A stretch of 64,000 bases of DNA, from positions 1 to 64,000 of the forward strand of contig NZ_CP094534.1 in NCBI RefSeq assembly GCF_022811645.1. The letters run 5' to 3'. Each line of letters starts with the position of its first letter. Position 1 is the stretch's first letter. This document shows positions 37,302 through 45,644 of this stretch, piece by piece. The position numbers and the translations under genes are program-made. The notes beneath the pieces were generated by a model, which did no database searches, was not told the origin of the DNA, and saw nothing but the letters and a program-made list of their open reading frames with translations. This stretch comes from Hymenobacter monticola. GTDB lineage: Bacteria; Bacteroidota; Bacteroidia; Cytophagales; Hymenobacteraceae.

Positions 37302-38747
37302 TTACTGCTCCTCCTTATTGCCACCGATTTTGAACCGCAGGAAACCCGCGGCAATCGAGTAATAAGGCGACTTATCGCTGAAATACCCCGTCACGTCGCG
37401 GGAACTGAAGCCAGCTTCCCACACCGGGGTCACGAAGGTGAGGCCCAGGGGCAGGCTGGCGCCGTAGCCGGCACCGCCGCTCACGCCGCTGCTCAGACGT
37501 ATCCAGTTCACGGGCTTGAAGTCGACACCCAGGCCCACGAAAGACGAGGTGAGGTTGCCGGCCACTTTGTTGAGGGGCGTGGTCACGTCAACGCCCACTT
37601 CCACGAGGCTGCTCACGCGCATGCCGGCCCCGAAACGGAACTTCCCCGGCAGGGCGGCTTTGCGCTCCTTAGCGGCTTCGTATGTGAACAGGGTTTGCTT
37701 GTCGGTGTCGAACTGGTCGGCCAGGCTGCTGAAAATGTCGTAGGTGGTGGCGCCTTGCGACTGCAGCTGCTGCAGGCGCTGGTCGGTGGCCGTCACCACG
37801 TTGCCGGTCCAGGTCATGTTGCCAATGTCGGTGACCGAAGCGCCCAGCCGCAGGCCCTTGCCCACTTCCACGGCCAGGCCGAAATCGAACCCGTGGCCAT
37901 TGCCCACCGAGTTGAACACGCCCGACTCGCGCACGCTGTTGAAGTTGGGGTTGGACGACAGCGTGCCGTAGTCGATGTCGAACACGGGCGAGAGGGCCGT
38001 GAAAGCGTAGAGGCTGCCGCTTTCGGCCCGCACGTCCACAATGCCCAGGCCCTGAATGTAGCGGTAGCCCACCCCTATCGAGGCGTGCAGGCCGTCTTTG
38101 CTCAGCACTTCCAGCCCGTAAGACACGTTGTATTCGCTGGTGGAAGCCAGTTGAATGGACGTGCCATCGAGCACCGTCGACACCAGCGGGGCGTTGGGGT
38201 TGGTGGGCGTGGGCGAGCCGCTGGTGTTGGCCGTGGGGTAGTACTGCCGCACGATGGCCGCGTTCTGGCCGTTCACCAGAATGTCGGCGGCGTTCGGGTT
38301 CAGGCCCAGGTGCAGGCTGTTGCGCAGCCGGTTGCTGAACGCAATGCCGCCCAGCCCGTTGGGCAGCGCCACGGCAAAGCCCACGGTGGTAGCGTCCACG
38401 TTGAGGTTGAGCACATCGGGGCCCGACAGGGCGCCCACCAGCTCGGTGCGCTGGGCAGCGGTCAGGGGCTGGCTGTCGGCGGTGATGATATTCTTAAAGA
38501 TGTTCTGGGTCAGGGAACGTGAAGCGCCGCCCGCGCCGAACTCCCCGATGGTGAACGACACCAGCGGCGCCCCGGCCCGCCCCAGGTTGGCGGGGTTTAC
38601 GCCGATGGCCTGATAGCCCTGGGCGAAGGTGTTGATGACGCCGCCCCGGCCGGCGGCCGAGAAGTTGCTCAACTCGTTTTGGGCCCATGCCGAGCCCGGA
38701 AGCGCCAGCCCGAGGGCCAGCAGCGCATAGTAAAAGGGTGCTTTCAT
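37302..38747 (-). CDS. Outer-membrane beta-barrel protein (DUF5723-like)
   Basis: 481 residues from the ATG at 38747 (MKAPFYYALLALGLALPGS), with a signal peptide ending AWAQ. The first mature part (GGVINTFAQGYQAIGVNPANLGR) is the motif found in DUF5723/PorV-like barrels, and the remainder shows alternating amphipathic strands to a C-terminal strand (SIAAGFLRFKIGG). A structural or transport role in the outer membrane is likely. It shares the terminator at 37231-37297 with the convergent gene. Confidence 0.8.
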   Translation of the reverse strand: MKAPFYYALLALGLALPGSAWAQNELSNFSAAGRGGVINTFAQGYQAIGVNPANLGRAGAPLVSFTIGEFGAGGASRSLTQNIFKNIITADSQPLTAAQRTELVGALSGPDVLNLNVDATTVGFAVALPNGLGGIAFSNRLRNSLHLGLNPNAADILVNGQNAAIVRQYYPTANTSGSPTPTNPNAPLVSTVLDGTSIQLASTSEYNVSYGLEVLSKDGLHASIGVGYRYIQGLGIVDVRAESGSLYAFTALSPVFDIDYGTLSSNPNFNSVRESGVFNSVGNGHGFDFGLAVEVGKGLRLGASVTDIGNMTWTGNVVTATDQRLQQLQSQGATTYDIFSSLADQFDTDKQTLFTYEAAKERKAALPGKFRFGAGMRVSSLVEVGVDVTTPLNKVAGNLTSSFVGLGVDFKPVNWIRLSSGVSGGAGYGASLPLGLTFVTPVWEAGFSSRDVTGYFSDKSPYYSIAAGFLRFKIGGNKEEQ

Positions 38748-38942
38748 ATCGAAGGCAGTGAAAAAGGTGGCGGAATGGGAGGTGGGAGGAGAAGGGCGGC
38801 GCGCAAAGAAACTGCGGGCGGCCAGCGCCGCCAACCACAGCCGCCCAACGCCTGACGCGCGGCGACTATTGCCGGTTTTTAGCCCTGATAACCGAAACGC
38901 CCGTTCTTTGCGGACGCAAGCTAACCCCTACCCGTCAATCTA

Positions 38943-39935
38943 TTGCCTCCCTCCCGCCTTTCCGCCGCCGAGTACGCCGCCGGCATCCGGGCCGGCTCGC
39001 GCACGGTGCTGGGCCGCGCCATCACGCTGGTCGAAAGCACCTTGCCCTCCGACCAGGCCCTGGCCCAGCAGGTGCTGCAGGCCGTGCTGCCTCACACCGG
39101 CCGCAGCCTGCGCGTGGGCATCACGGGCGTGCCCGGCGTGGGCAAAAGCACCTTCATCGAAGCCCTGGGCCGCTTCCTGGTCGAAACCCAGGGCAAGCGG
39201 CTGGCCGTGCTGGCCGTGGACCCCAGCAGCCAGCGCGGCGGCGGCAGCATCCTGGGCGACAAAACCCGCATGCCCTGGCTGGCGGCCCACGAGGCCGCCT
39301 TCATCCGCCCCTCCCCCGCCGGCAGCAGCCTGGGCGGTGTGGCCCGCGCCACCCGCGAGGCCGTGCTGCTGTGCGAAGCCGCTGGCCACGACGTCATTTT
39401 CGTGGAAACCGTAGGCGTGGGCCAGTCCGAGACCACCGTGCACGGCATGGTCGACTTCTTCCTATTGCTGCTGCTGGCCGGCGCCGGCGACGAGCTGCAG
39501 GGCATGAAGCGCGGCATCATGGAAATGGCCGACGCCCTGTGCATCACCAAAGCCGACCAGGGCAACGAGCAGGCCGCCCGCCGCGCCAAAGTCGATTACC
39601 AAAGCGCGCTGCACCTGTTTCCGGCGGCGCCCTCGGGGCAGGTGCCGCCGGTGCTGCTTACCTCCTCCGTGAGCGGCACGGGCCTGGCCGAGGTGTGGCA
39701 GGCCATCGAGACCTACGCCCAGGCCACGCAACAGAACGGCTATTTCCAGCAGCGCCGGCAGCAGCAACAGCTGCAATGGCTGCACCAAAGCATTGCCCAG
39801 GAGCTGGAAATGCGCTTCTACGCCGATGCCGCCGTGCGCCAACGCCTGCCCTCCCTTCAACAAGCCGTGGCCGCCGGAAGGGTTACGCCCTTCGCAGCGG
39901 CCACGGAGTTGTTGGATTTAAATGTGAGACAGTGA
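38943..39935 (+). CDS. MeaB/ArgK-type GTPase chaperone
   Basis: 330 residues with a TTG start. It belongs to the GTPases that protect and reload methylmalonyl-CoA mutase or related B12 enzymes. The P-loop GVPGVGKST is at about 60-68, the metal and switch parts are VDPSSQRGGGSILGDKTRM and VETVGVGQSE, and the base-recognition motif is TKADQGNE. No mutase gene is in the window. Its stop codon lies within an inverted repeat. Confidence 0.93.
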   Translation: MPPSRLSAAEYAAGIRAGSRTVLGRAITLVESTLPSDQALAQQVLQAVLPHTGRSLRVGITGVPGVGKSTFIEALGRFLVETQGKRLAVLAVDPSSQRGGGSILGDKTRMPWLAAHEAAFIRPSPAGSSLGGVARATREAVLLCEAAGHDVIFVETVGVGQSETTVHGMVDFFLLLLLAGAGDELQGMKRGIMEMADALCITKADQGNEQAARRAKVDYQSALHLFPAAPSGQVPPVLLTSSVSGTGLAEVWQAIETYAQATQQNGYFQQRRQQQQLQWLHQSIAQELEMRFYADAAVRQRLPSLQQAVAAGRVTPFAAATELLDLNVRQ

Positions 39936-39994
39936 GAAGTCAGACAGTGAGAAATGGGGCATACGCTTCTAATGTCTTACTGTCTCATGTCTCG
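39924..39994. repeat. Inverted repeat covering the MeaB stop codon
   Basis: GTGAGACAGTGAGAAGTCAG and ACAGTGAGAA on the left are mirrored by TTCTAATGTCTTACTGTCTC and ATGTCTC on the right. The left arm codes for the last residues of the upstream GTPase (VRQ and the stop). It lies between convergent genes and may work as a terminator. Confidence 0.7.
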
Positions 39995-39997
39995 CTT

Positions 39998-40468
39998 TTA
40001 CAGCGCCGCCGTAGCCAGGCCGCTTTCGACGCGGCGGGTGGTAGTTTCGCGCACGGCAATGCTGGTGGCACCGGGGCGCGGCGCTTCCACGTCCACGGTG
40101 TAGCGGTAGCGGCTGGCGCCCACGCGGCACTGCACGGCGTAGCGGCCGGTGGGCAGGCCGTTGAATTTCAGCAGTGTGCCGTAGGAGGTGCGGTGGTTTT
40201 CGTTGAGGAGGGTCTGGCCGGTGCTGAGGTGGATGACCTGCATAGAGGCCTTCTGCCCGGCGGGGATGAAGAGGCGCACGCGCAGACTTTCGCCGTCGGG
40301 CTGCGTCACTTGTACAGGCTCGGCGGCCGGCGTCTGGGCCTTGGCGGGCTGGGCCAGGCCGACGCCAAGCATGGCCAGCCCGCCGATGATGAACGAACGA
40401 GCTTCCTGCGTAACAGTGGCTGCAGAAGTGGCGGTTTGGGCGGCAAGGAGGCGGAAGGAGGTTTTCAT
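39998..40468 (-). CDS. Small secreted protein, Ig-like fold
   Basis: 156 residues from the ATG at 40468. An unusually long N-terminal region (MKTSFRLLAAQTATSAATV) precedes the hydrophobic part GGLAMLGVGLAQPAKAQ. The mature part resembles a small beta-sandwich of the type at the end of Bacteroidota secreted proteins (LRVRLFIPAGQKASMQVIHL, LLKFNGLPTGRYAVQC). No enzymatic motif. Upstream in-frame codons to 40609 give no protein-like sequence. Confidence 0.65.
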   Translation of the reverse strand: MKTSFRLLAAQTATSAATVTQEARSFIIGGLAMLGVGLAQPAKAQTPAAEPVQVTQPDGESLRVRLFIPAGQKASMQVIHLSTGQTLLNENHRTSYGTLLKFNGLPTGRYAVQCRVGASRYRYTVDVEAPRPGATSIAVRETTTRRVESGLATAAL

Positions 40469-40863
40469 GGTTTTGCAGAAAAATTGGGGGGGGTGGAAAA
40501 GCTGGAGAAGCATCCCTGGCAAGGCCGGCGCCAGTGCGCCGCTCGTGTCCGGTTTTGAGCGACGACTGCCCAGAGATGTTAGGAGTATTTCCAACGGCGT
40601 GCCAATCATTCATTGCGCTTATAATCAATTATTTACTCAGGAATCAACATAAACTCCGCTCCTTTATTCTGTTCACTGCCGGGCAGGTGTTCGAAAGTGA
40701 ACACCGCCAGCAGCATAAATTCAAAAAGTTGGTCTAAAACATCGTACGCACTATCCCGAAAAAGCCATAAGCAACGAAAGGGCTGTGGTTAAACTCACCG
40801 ATGCAGTTGCCTGAGCCGCTTCGCTACCTTCGTCTTAGCCTAACTTAAATCCACCTGCTGGCC
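40469..40863. other. 395-base intergenic region
   Basis: This stretch separates divergent genes. It holds a 7-base stem GGTGTTC/GAACACC at 40687-40706 and, on the plus strand, TACCTTCG at 40825-40832, one mismatch from TAnnTTTG, as a possible -7 element for the gene at 40864. A 67-codon open frame at 40534-40737 has no protein-like features. Nothing else was seen. Confidence 0.5.
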
Positions 40864-41754
40864 GTGTTTTTTCGCTCCTTATTGCCAACTGTTGCGTTGG
40901 CCATTGTTTGCTTATTGCCAAGTCAGGCACGAGCCCAAACCATTACCGGCGCAGTAACCAGCGGGGCCACCCAGCAGGCCGTGCCATTTGTGAACATCGG
41001 CCTGCCCCGCCGCGGCCTGGGCACCGTGAGCGACGAGCAGGGCCGCTACCAGATGGCTTACAATCCGGCGTATGCAACTGATACCGTACGCATTTCCAGC
41101 CTGGGCTTTCGGACTCAGCTTCTGCCCTTTGCGGCCTTGCTGGCCGCTCCGGCCGTGCGCCTGGTGCCGGAGCAGGTGGCCCTCAGCGAAGTGAGCGTGA
41201 CGGCGGCCGGCGCTTACCGGCGCCAGCACACGCTGGGGCTGGACAAGCCGAACTCCCATCTCAAGCTGTACATGATGTCCAACGAGTTGGGCACCGAAAT
41301 CGGCACCCTTGTGCACCTGGCCCGCCGCCCCACGCTGGTGCAAAGCCTGCACGTGGCGGTGGTGAAAAACGAAGCCGGCCCGCTCACCTTCCGCCTCAAC
41401 CTCTACCGCCTTGACGCTAAAGGCGCCCCCACCGCCGAAAAGCTGCTGGCGCACGACGTATTCGTGACGGCCCCGTCCGCGGCCGGCGTGCTGAGTGTGG
41501 ACCTGGGCCCCAACCGGGTGGTGCTCGACGAAGACTTCCTGCTGGCCCTGGAGTGGGTAAAAGCCCCCGAAGGCGCCCCGGCGGCCGACTACACCAAGCG
41601 CATCAGCTTCGGCGGCGCCCTAAAGGCGGGCGGCATGCAGCTCTACATGCGCCCCACCAGCCAGGCCGCCTGGATAAAGCCGAAATTCACCAGCAACGTG
41701 CCCATGCTGGGCCTGCGGCCGGCCCTGGCCCTCTACGCCACCGTGAAGGACTAG
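40864..41754 (+). CDS. Secreted protein with carboxypeptidase-regulatory-like domain
   Basis: 296 residues, GTG start, signal peptide (LPTVALAIVCLLPSQARAQ). Residues 25-110 form the CarboxypepD_reg-like domain (ITGAVTSGATQQAVPFVNIGL, GTVSDEQGRYQM, DTVRISSLGFR). The rest has no recognised domain but includes LTFRLNLYRLDAKGAP, seen in a group of Bacteroidota outer-membrane-associated proteins. No barrel follows, so it is not a receptor itself. Probably periplasmic or surface-exposed. Confidence 0.82.
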   Translation: MFFRSLLPTVALAIVCLLPSQARAQTITGAVTSGATQQAVPFVNIGLPRRGLGTVSDEQGRYQMAYNPAYATDTVRISSLGFRTQLLPFAALLAAPAVRLVPEQVALSEVSVTAAGAYRRQHTLGLDKPNSHLKLYMMSNELGTEIGTLVHLARRPTLVQSLHVAVVKNEAGPLTFRLNLYRLDAKGAPTAEKLLAHDVFVTAPSAAGVLSVDLGPNRVVLDEDFLLALEWVKAPEGAPAADYTKRISFGGALKAGGMQLYMRPTSQAAWIKPKFTSNVPMLGLRPALALYATVKD

Positions 41755-41862
41755 CTGGCGGCCGGAAACGGCGCAACCCGGGCGACGCAACGTCGCCTTT
41801 GTTTCTTTTTAAATAGTTTCGCCCGGCCGTCTTTCGGTTTTTGTCTCCTGCTTTTCGACCTT

Positions 41863-43509
41863 ATGTCTTTTCCCATCCATTCGTCCTTTAGCCGCCTGGC
41901 GTTGCTGGGCCTGCTTTCGTTGGCTGCTCTCAGCACTCATGCCCAAACCACCCCGGCGGCCAGCCCCACGCCCGAGCAAATTCGCCGCTGGCAGCACCTC
42001 GACCTGCAGGCCGACGGCGTGCCCGGCATCAGCGCCGACAAGGCCTACCGAGAGCTGCTGGGCAGCCGCGTGCCCACGCCGGTGGTGGTGGCCGTCATCG
42101 ACTCGGGCATCGACTCGACGCACCAGGATTTGAAACCGGTGTTGTGGCGCAACTTCCGGGAGGTGGCCGGCAACGGCCTCGACGACGACAAGAACGGCTA
42201 CACCGACGACGTGCGCGGCTGGAGCTTCCTGGGCGGCCCCGACGGGCGCAACATCACGGTCGAAACCCTGGAGCAAACCCGAATTTACGGCCAGTACCGC
42301 GGGCAGTTTGAGGGCAAGACGCGCCAGGTCGTGCGCAAGGCCGACCGCGCCAAGTTCGACCTGTACGAGCAGGCCAAGGCCTCGTACGAGAAAGCCCGCA
42401 AGGCCGAGGAAACCCGCCTGGCCCGCCTCACCGACGCGCTGACCTCGAACACAGCCACCTTTGAGCGGCTAAAGCAGGCCCTGGGCACGACGCGCCTCGA
42501 TTCGGGCCTGGTGCACCAGGCCGCCACCCGGCAGCCCGCCGTGGCCGAGGCCGGGCCGGTGTACGCCTTCATGCACCGGGCCGGCATGGCCAGCGATGAA
42601 GATGCCCTGAAAGCGTTGAATGCCGCCATCAAAGGCTCGCGCAACAGCCTGGAAATGGGCCTCAACCCCGACTACAACCCGCGCGCCATTGTGGGCGACA
42701 ACCCCAAGGACCTGCGTGAAAGCCGCTACGGCAACCCCGACATTCAGGGGCCCGACGCCCGGCACGGCACGCACTGCGCGGGCATCATTGGGGGGCTGCG
42801 CGGCAACGGGCTGGGGGGCGACGGCGTGGCTGGCGACATGGTGCGCATCATGGGCGTGCGCTCCACGCCCAGCGGCGACGAGCGCGACAAGGACGTGGCC
42901 AACGCCATTCGCTACGCCGTCGACAACGGCGCCCAGATTATCAGCATGAGCTTCGGCAAAGATTTTTCGCCGGACAAGGCCGTGGTGGACGACGCCATGA
43001 AGTATGCCGCCCAGAAAAACGTGCTGCTGGTGCACGCCGCCGGCAACAGCGGCCTCAACACCGACAAGGACAACAACTACCCCTCGGCCCGCTACCTCAA
43101 CGGCAAGTTCATTCCCAACCAGATTACGGTGGGCGCCAGCAGCCGCCTGAATACGTCGGCCCTGGCCGCGGGCTTCTCCAACTACGGCAAGCAGACGGTG
43201 GACGTCTTCGCGCCCGGCGTCGACATCTATTCTTCGACCCCGGGCAATACCTACGCCACCCTCAGCGGCACCAGCATGGCCGCGCCCGTGGTGGCCGGCG
43301 TGGCGGCGGTGCTCAAGTCGTATTTCCCGCAGCTCTCAGCTCTGCAGCTCAAGCAAATCATCGAGCAGTCGGCCACGCCCTACCACACCCAGGTGCTCAA
43401 GCCCGGAGCTAAGGACATGGTCGATTTCGCCACGCTTTCCAAGTCGGGCGGCATTGTGAACCTTTACGAAGCCGTGAAGCTGGCCGATAAGATGACGATG
43501 GTGAAGTAA
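41863..43509 (+). CDS. Subtilisin-like serine protease (family S8), secreted
   Basis: 548 residues with a signal peptide (LALLGLLSLAALSTHAQ). The catalytic triad is Asp80 in VIDSGIDSTHQDL, His301 in HGTHCAGIIGG and Ser471 in SGTSMAAPVVAG. A long insertion of about 220 residues separates Asp and His, with a charged helical part (YEQAKASYEKARKAEE) as in the Bacteroidota group of S8 enzymes. There is no type IX sorting domain at the C-terminus. It probably degrades proteins in the periplasm or outside the cell. Confidence 0.95.
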   Translation: MSFPIHSSFSRLALLGLLSLAALSTHAQTTPAASPTPEQIRRWQHLDLQADGVPGISADKAYRELLGSRVPTPVVVAVIDSGIDSTHQDLKPVLWRNFREVAGNGLDDDKNGYTDDVRGWSFLGGPDGRNITVETLEQTRIYGQYRGQFEGKTRQVVRKADRAKFDLYEQAKASYEKARKAEETRLARLTDALTSNTATFERLKQALGTTRLDSGLVHQAATRQPAVAEAGPVYAFMHRAGMASDEDALKALNAAIKGSRNSLEMGLNPDYNPRAIVGDNPKDLRESRYGNPDIQGPDARHGTHCAGIIGGLRGNGLGGDGVAGDMVRIMGVRSTPSGDERDKDVANAIRYAVDNGAQIISMSFGKDFSPDKAVVDDAMKYAAQKNVLLVHAAGNSGLNTDKDNNYPSARYLNGKFIPNQITVGASSRLNTSALAAGFSNYGKQTVDVFAPGVDIYSSTPGNTYATLSGTSMAAPVVAGVAAVLKSYFPQLSALQLKQIIEQSATPYHTQVLKPGAKDMVDFATLSKSGGIVNLYEAVKLADKMTMVK

Positions 43510-43570
43510 GTTGTGGCGTGGACGCTGCGAGTCTGCGTCTGGTCGCCGTACCCAACACCATTTGCAGACC
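43510..43570. repeat. Degraded family B repeat
   Basis: TTGTGGCGTGGACGCTGCGA with GTCTGCG forms the left half; only GCAGACC remains of the right half. It starts just after the protease stop. Read in frame it gives MDAASLRLV, a false N-terminus for the next gene. Confidence 0.6.
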
Positions 43571-43586
43571 CTTTCTCCGCACTGAG

Positions 43587-44276
43587 ATGCGCTACTTAAG
43601 CAACAAACGAAGCTGCGGGCTGTCGATACTCGCGTTGATGACAGCCATCGCCTGCAGCAGCCCGGAGCAGGAGGCCACGGATTCTCGTAAAGCGTCCCTT
43701 GCGCGTTTGTTGGAGCGCCGACAGGAGTGCCAGTTAGAGGGCGGTGAAAATTACCCCGATACTGCCTCTTACGTTGGGGTGCGCGATGCTGCGTATGCTT
43801 ATGGCTACGTTTACCCGAAGGCGTTCGAAGAAGTAATTCTAAGCAGCGACCAACCCCTGAGTGACACTCTTAGCATGGTCAGCCCCGACCGGCACGCCAC
43901 CCTCCGCCTTTGGCCGGGCAAGACCATTAGCTTCCCGCTTGGCGCGATAAACGACAGCCTGAAAGTCAGCGACTTTATGCGCGCCGACTCGGCAGTTGAA
44001 AACACCATCGCGAAAATAAAGCAGGGCCAATACCCCTACCTCCACGGGGCCACCATCGATTACCTGTGCCACGGCGTCAGCGGTTACGCCCATTCCATTG
44101 GCATTGTGAGTCACAATACACGGCAGGTAATTATTCATCACATCCTCGTTTCTGAGCTGCCTGTTTCCGGTGACCTGGTTTTTAAAAATCTGGCGTTTGC
44201 TTACGACAAGGGTTTCGCTAAGCAGTACCATGCCGTTGGCATTACCGTAGCCAACAGCCACGAAGACCCATTCTGA
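43587..44276 (+). CDS. Unknown lipoprotein
   Basis: 229 residues from the ATG at 43587 (MRYLSNKRSCGLSILALM). The lipobox AIAC ends the signal peptide. The mature part has no known domain; it is mixed alpha/beta with TLRLWPGKTISFPLG and VSGYAHSIGIVSHNTRQVIIHHI. Less G+C-rich than its neighbours. Tentatively an envelope protein of unknown role. Confidence 0.7.
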   Translation: MRYLSNKRSCGLSILALMTAIACSSPEQEATDSRKASLARLLERRQECQLEGGENYPDTASYVGVRDAAYAYGYVYPKAFEEVILSSDQPLSDTLSMVSPDRHATLRLWPGKTISFPLGAINDSLKVSDFMRADSAVENTIAKIKQGQYPYLHGATIDYLCHGVSGYAHSIGIVSHNTRQVIIHHILVSELPVSGDLVFKNLAFAYDKGFAKQYHAVGITVANSHEDPF

Positions 44277-44301
44277 ACACCTGTATAAAGGCGCCGCGCC
44301 C

Positions 44302-44851
44302 ATGTTCCCCGCCCTGCAATCGGATTCGATAACGCTGCACCTCATCAACGAAGACAACCTGCCGGAGGTGTTTGCCTTGTTTCAGGGCTTTCCTGATTCG
44401 AAGGAGATGCTCGATGAGCTGTTTCGCAGCTGCCTGCCCCCGCTACGAAAACGGCCGGCGCACCAACTTCGGCTTCTATTCCTTTTTGAACGGCGAGCTG
44501 GCGGGCATGAGCCTGCTTTCGGTTGACAGTTGGGACGAAAAGTCGGGCTCGACCGGCGCCGACGTGTTCCGCCACATGCGCGGCCGGGGCGTGACGCCGG
44601 GCAGCAAGCCCCACCTGTTTTACCTGGCCTTCGAGGTGCTGGGGCTGAACCGCGTGGCCACGGGCCACCGGGTTTCCAACGTGGCCTCGCAACGCTCCAT
44701 TGCGAAAACGCCGGGCTTTCAGTTTGAAGGCATCATGCGCGAGTCGGGCGTGAACGACGCGGGCGAGTTCGAGGACGAGCTGCTATACGCCATTCTGCGG
44801 CGCGACTGGCTGGCGCTTTATGACAAAACGCAGGTGCGGGTGGTGGAGTAG
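44302..44851 (+). pseudogene. GNAT-family N-acetyltransferase, frameshifted
   Basis: Two frames together make one protein of the ribosomal-protein-alanine acetyltransferase type. The first part (MFPALQSDSITLHLINEDNL, 44302-44440) is in one frame and the rest (RYENGRRTNFGFYSFLNGEL, then GSKPHLFYLAFEVLGLNRVATGHRVSN and SIAKTPGFQFEG) in another. The break falls in a run of five C at 44437-44441; one C fewer restores a continuous frame of about 182 residues. The acetyl-CoA-binding and C-terminal parts are otherwise intact. A sequencing error, a real mutation or slippage on CCC-CCG are all possible. Confidence 0.8.
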
Positions 44852-44880
44852 TGGCCGAATGTTTGGCGCGGAAGCGCGGG

Positions 44881-45570
44881 CTAGGGCCGGCGAGCCGCGG
44901 AGTCGCGGCGGGCGGCGCCATCGAGCAGGTCGGTGGCGCGGAATTCTTTGTCGACGGTGGTGTAGCCGCCGGGCGAAATGCGGCGGCCGCTGTTGGTGAT
45001 GAACGTGGGCTTGAGCTTCAGGGTGAGGCGCACGGGCTGGCGGTCGCCATCGGCCAGGCCCAGGGCGAAATCGGCCAGGCTGGATTCGGTCTGGTCGCCA
45101 ACGGCCTCGCGCAGGTTGCTGTTCAGGTCGATGGGGGCGGTGGTGACGCCACCGTTGGCGGGCACCTCGATGCGCTGGGTGGTGCGGCCCTTGGCCACTT
45201 CCTTGCCGTCGATGAGGGCGATGTAGTCGAACTCGTTGAGGGCGGCGGTTTCGTCGTTGGGGTTGCGGAACTCCAGGTTCAGGCGCAGGCGCAGCGGCAG
45301 GCTGCCGGTGGCATAGCCCGAAAGCAGCGCCGCTTTCTGCACGGTGCTCAGGTCGCTGAGCTGGCGCACGCGCGTCACGTCGATGCCGGCCAGCGTGGCC
45401 TGCTCCACGTTCACAAGGCGCACATCGACGCCCTTGAAGGCCTTGGCCTGCTGCACCTGCTCGCTGATGCCGCAGCTGCTGAGGCCGGCGAGGCCGGCGG
45501 CGCCGAGGGCCACGGTGGCGGCTAGGGTGCGCATGCGCCCGGAGGCGGTATTGAGAAGAGAATGGAACAT
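44881..45570 (-). CDS. LEA14-like lipoprotein
   Basis: 229 residues, or 217 from the Met at 45534. The lipobox LSSC ends a hydrophobic signal (VALGAAGLAGLSSC). The mature part has the LEA14/WHy-type beta-sandwich pattern (LRLRLNLEFRNPNDETAALNEFDYIALIDGKEVAKG in outline, and IEVPANGGVTTAPIDLN). Such proteins bind other proteins or lipids in the envelope. The C-terminal tail is Arg/Ala-rich and unordered. Confidence 0.8.
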   Translation of the reverse strand: MFHSLLNTASGRMRTLAATVALGAAGLAGLSSCGISEQVQQAKAFKGVDVRLVNVEQATLAGIDVTRVRQLSDLSTVQKAALLSGYATGSLPLRLRLNLEFRNPNDETAALNEFDYIALIDGKEVAKGRTTQRIEVPANGGVTTAPIDLNSNLREAVGDQTESSLADFALGLADGDRQPVRLTLKLKPTFITNSGRRISPGGYTTVDKEFRATDLLDGAARRDSAARRP

Positions 45571-45644
45571 GGCTGGAAAAGAAGACGTGAAAAAGACAGC
45601 GGTGAGCTGAGGTTTACTCCTTTTGTTTCCAAATAGTCGAATAA

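Noticed and set aside
40534..40737. 67-codon open frame in the 395-base gap
   Set aside because: No domain, no ribosome-binding site and no protein-like composition.
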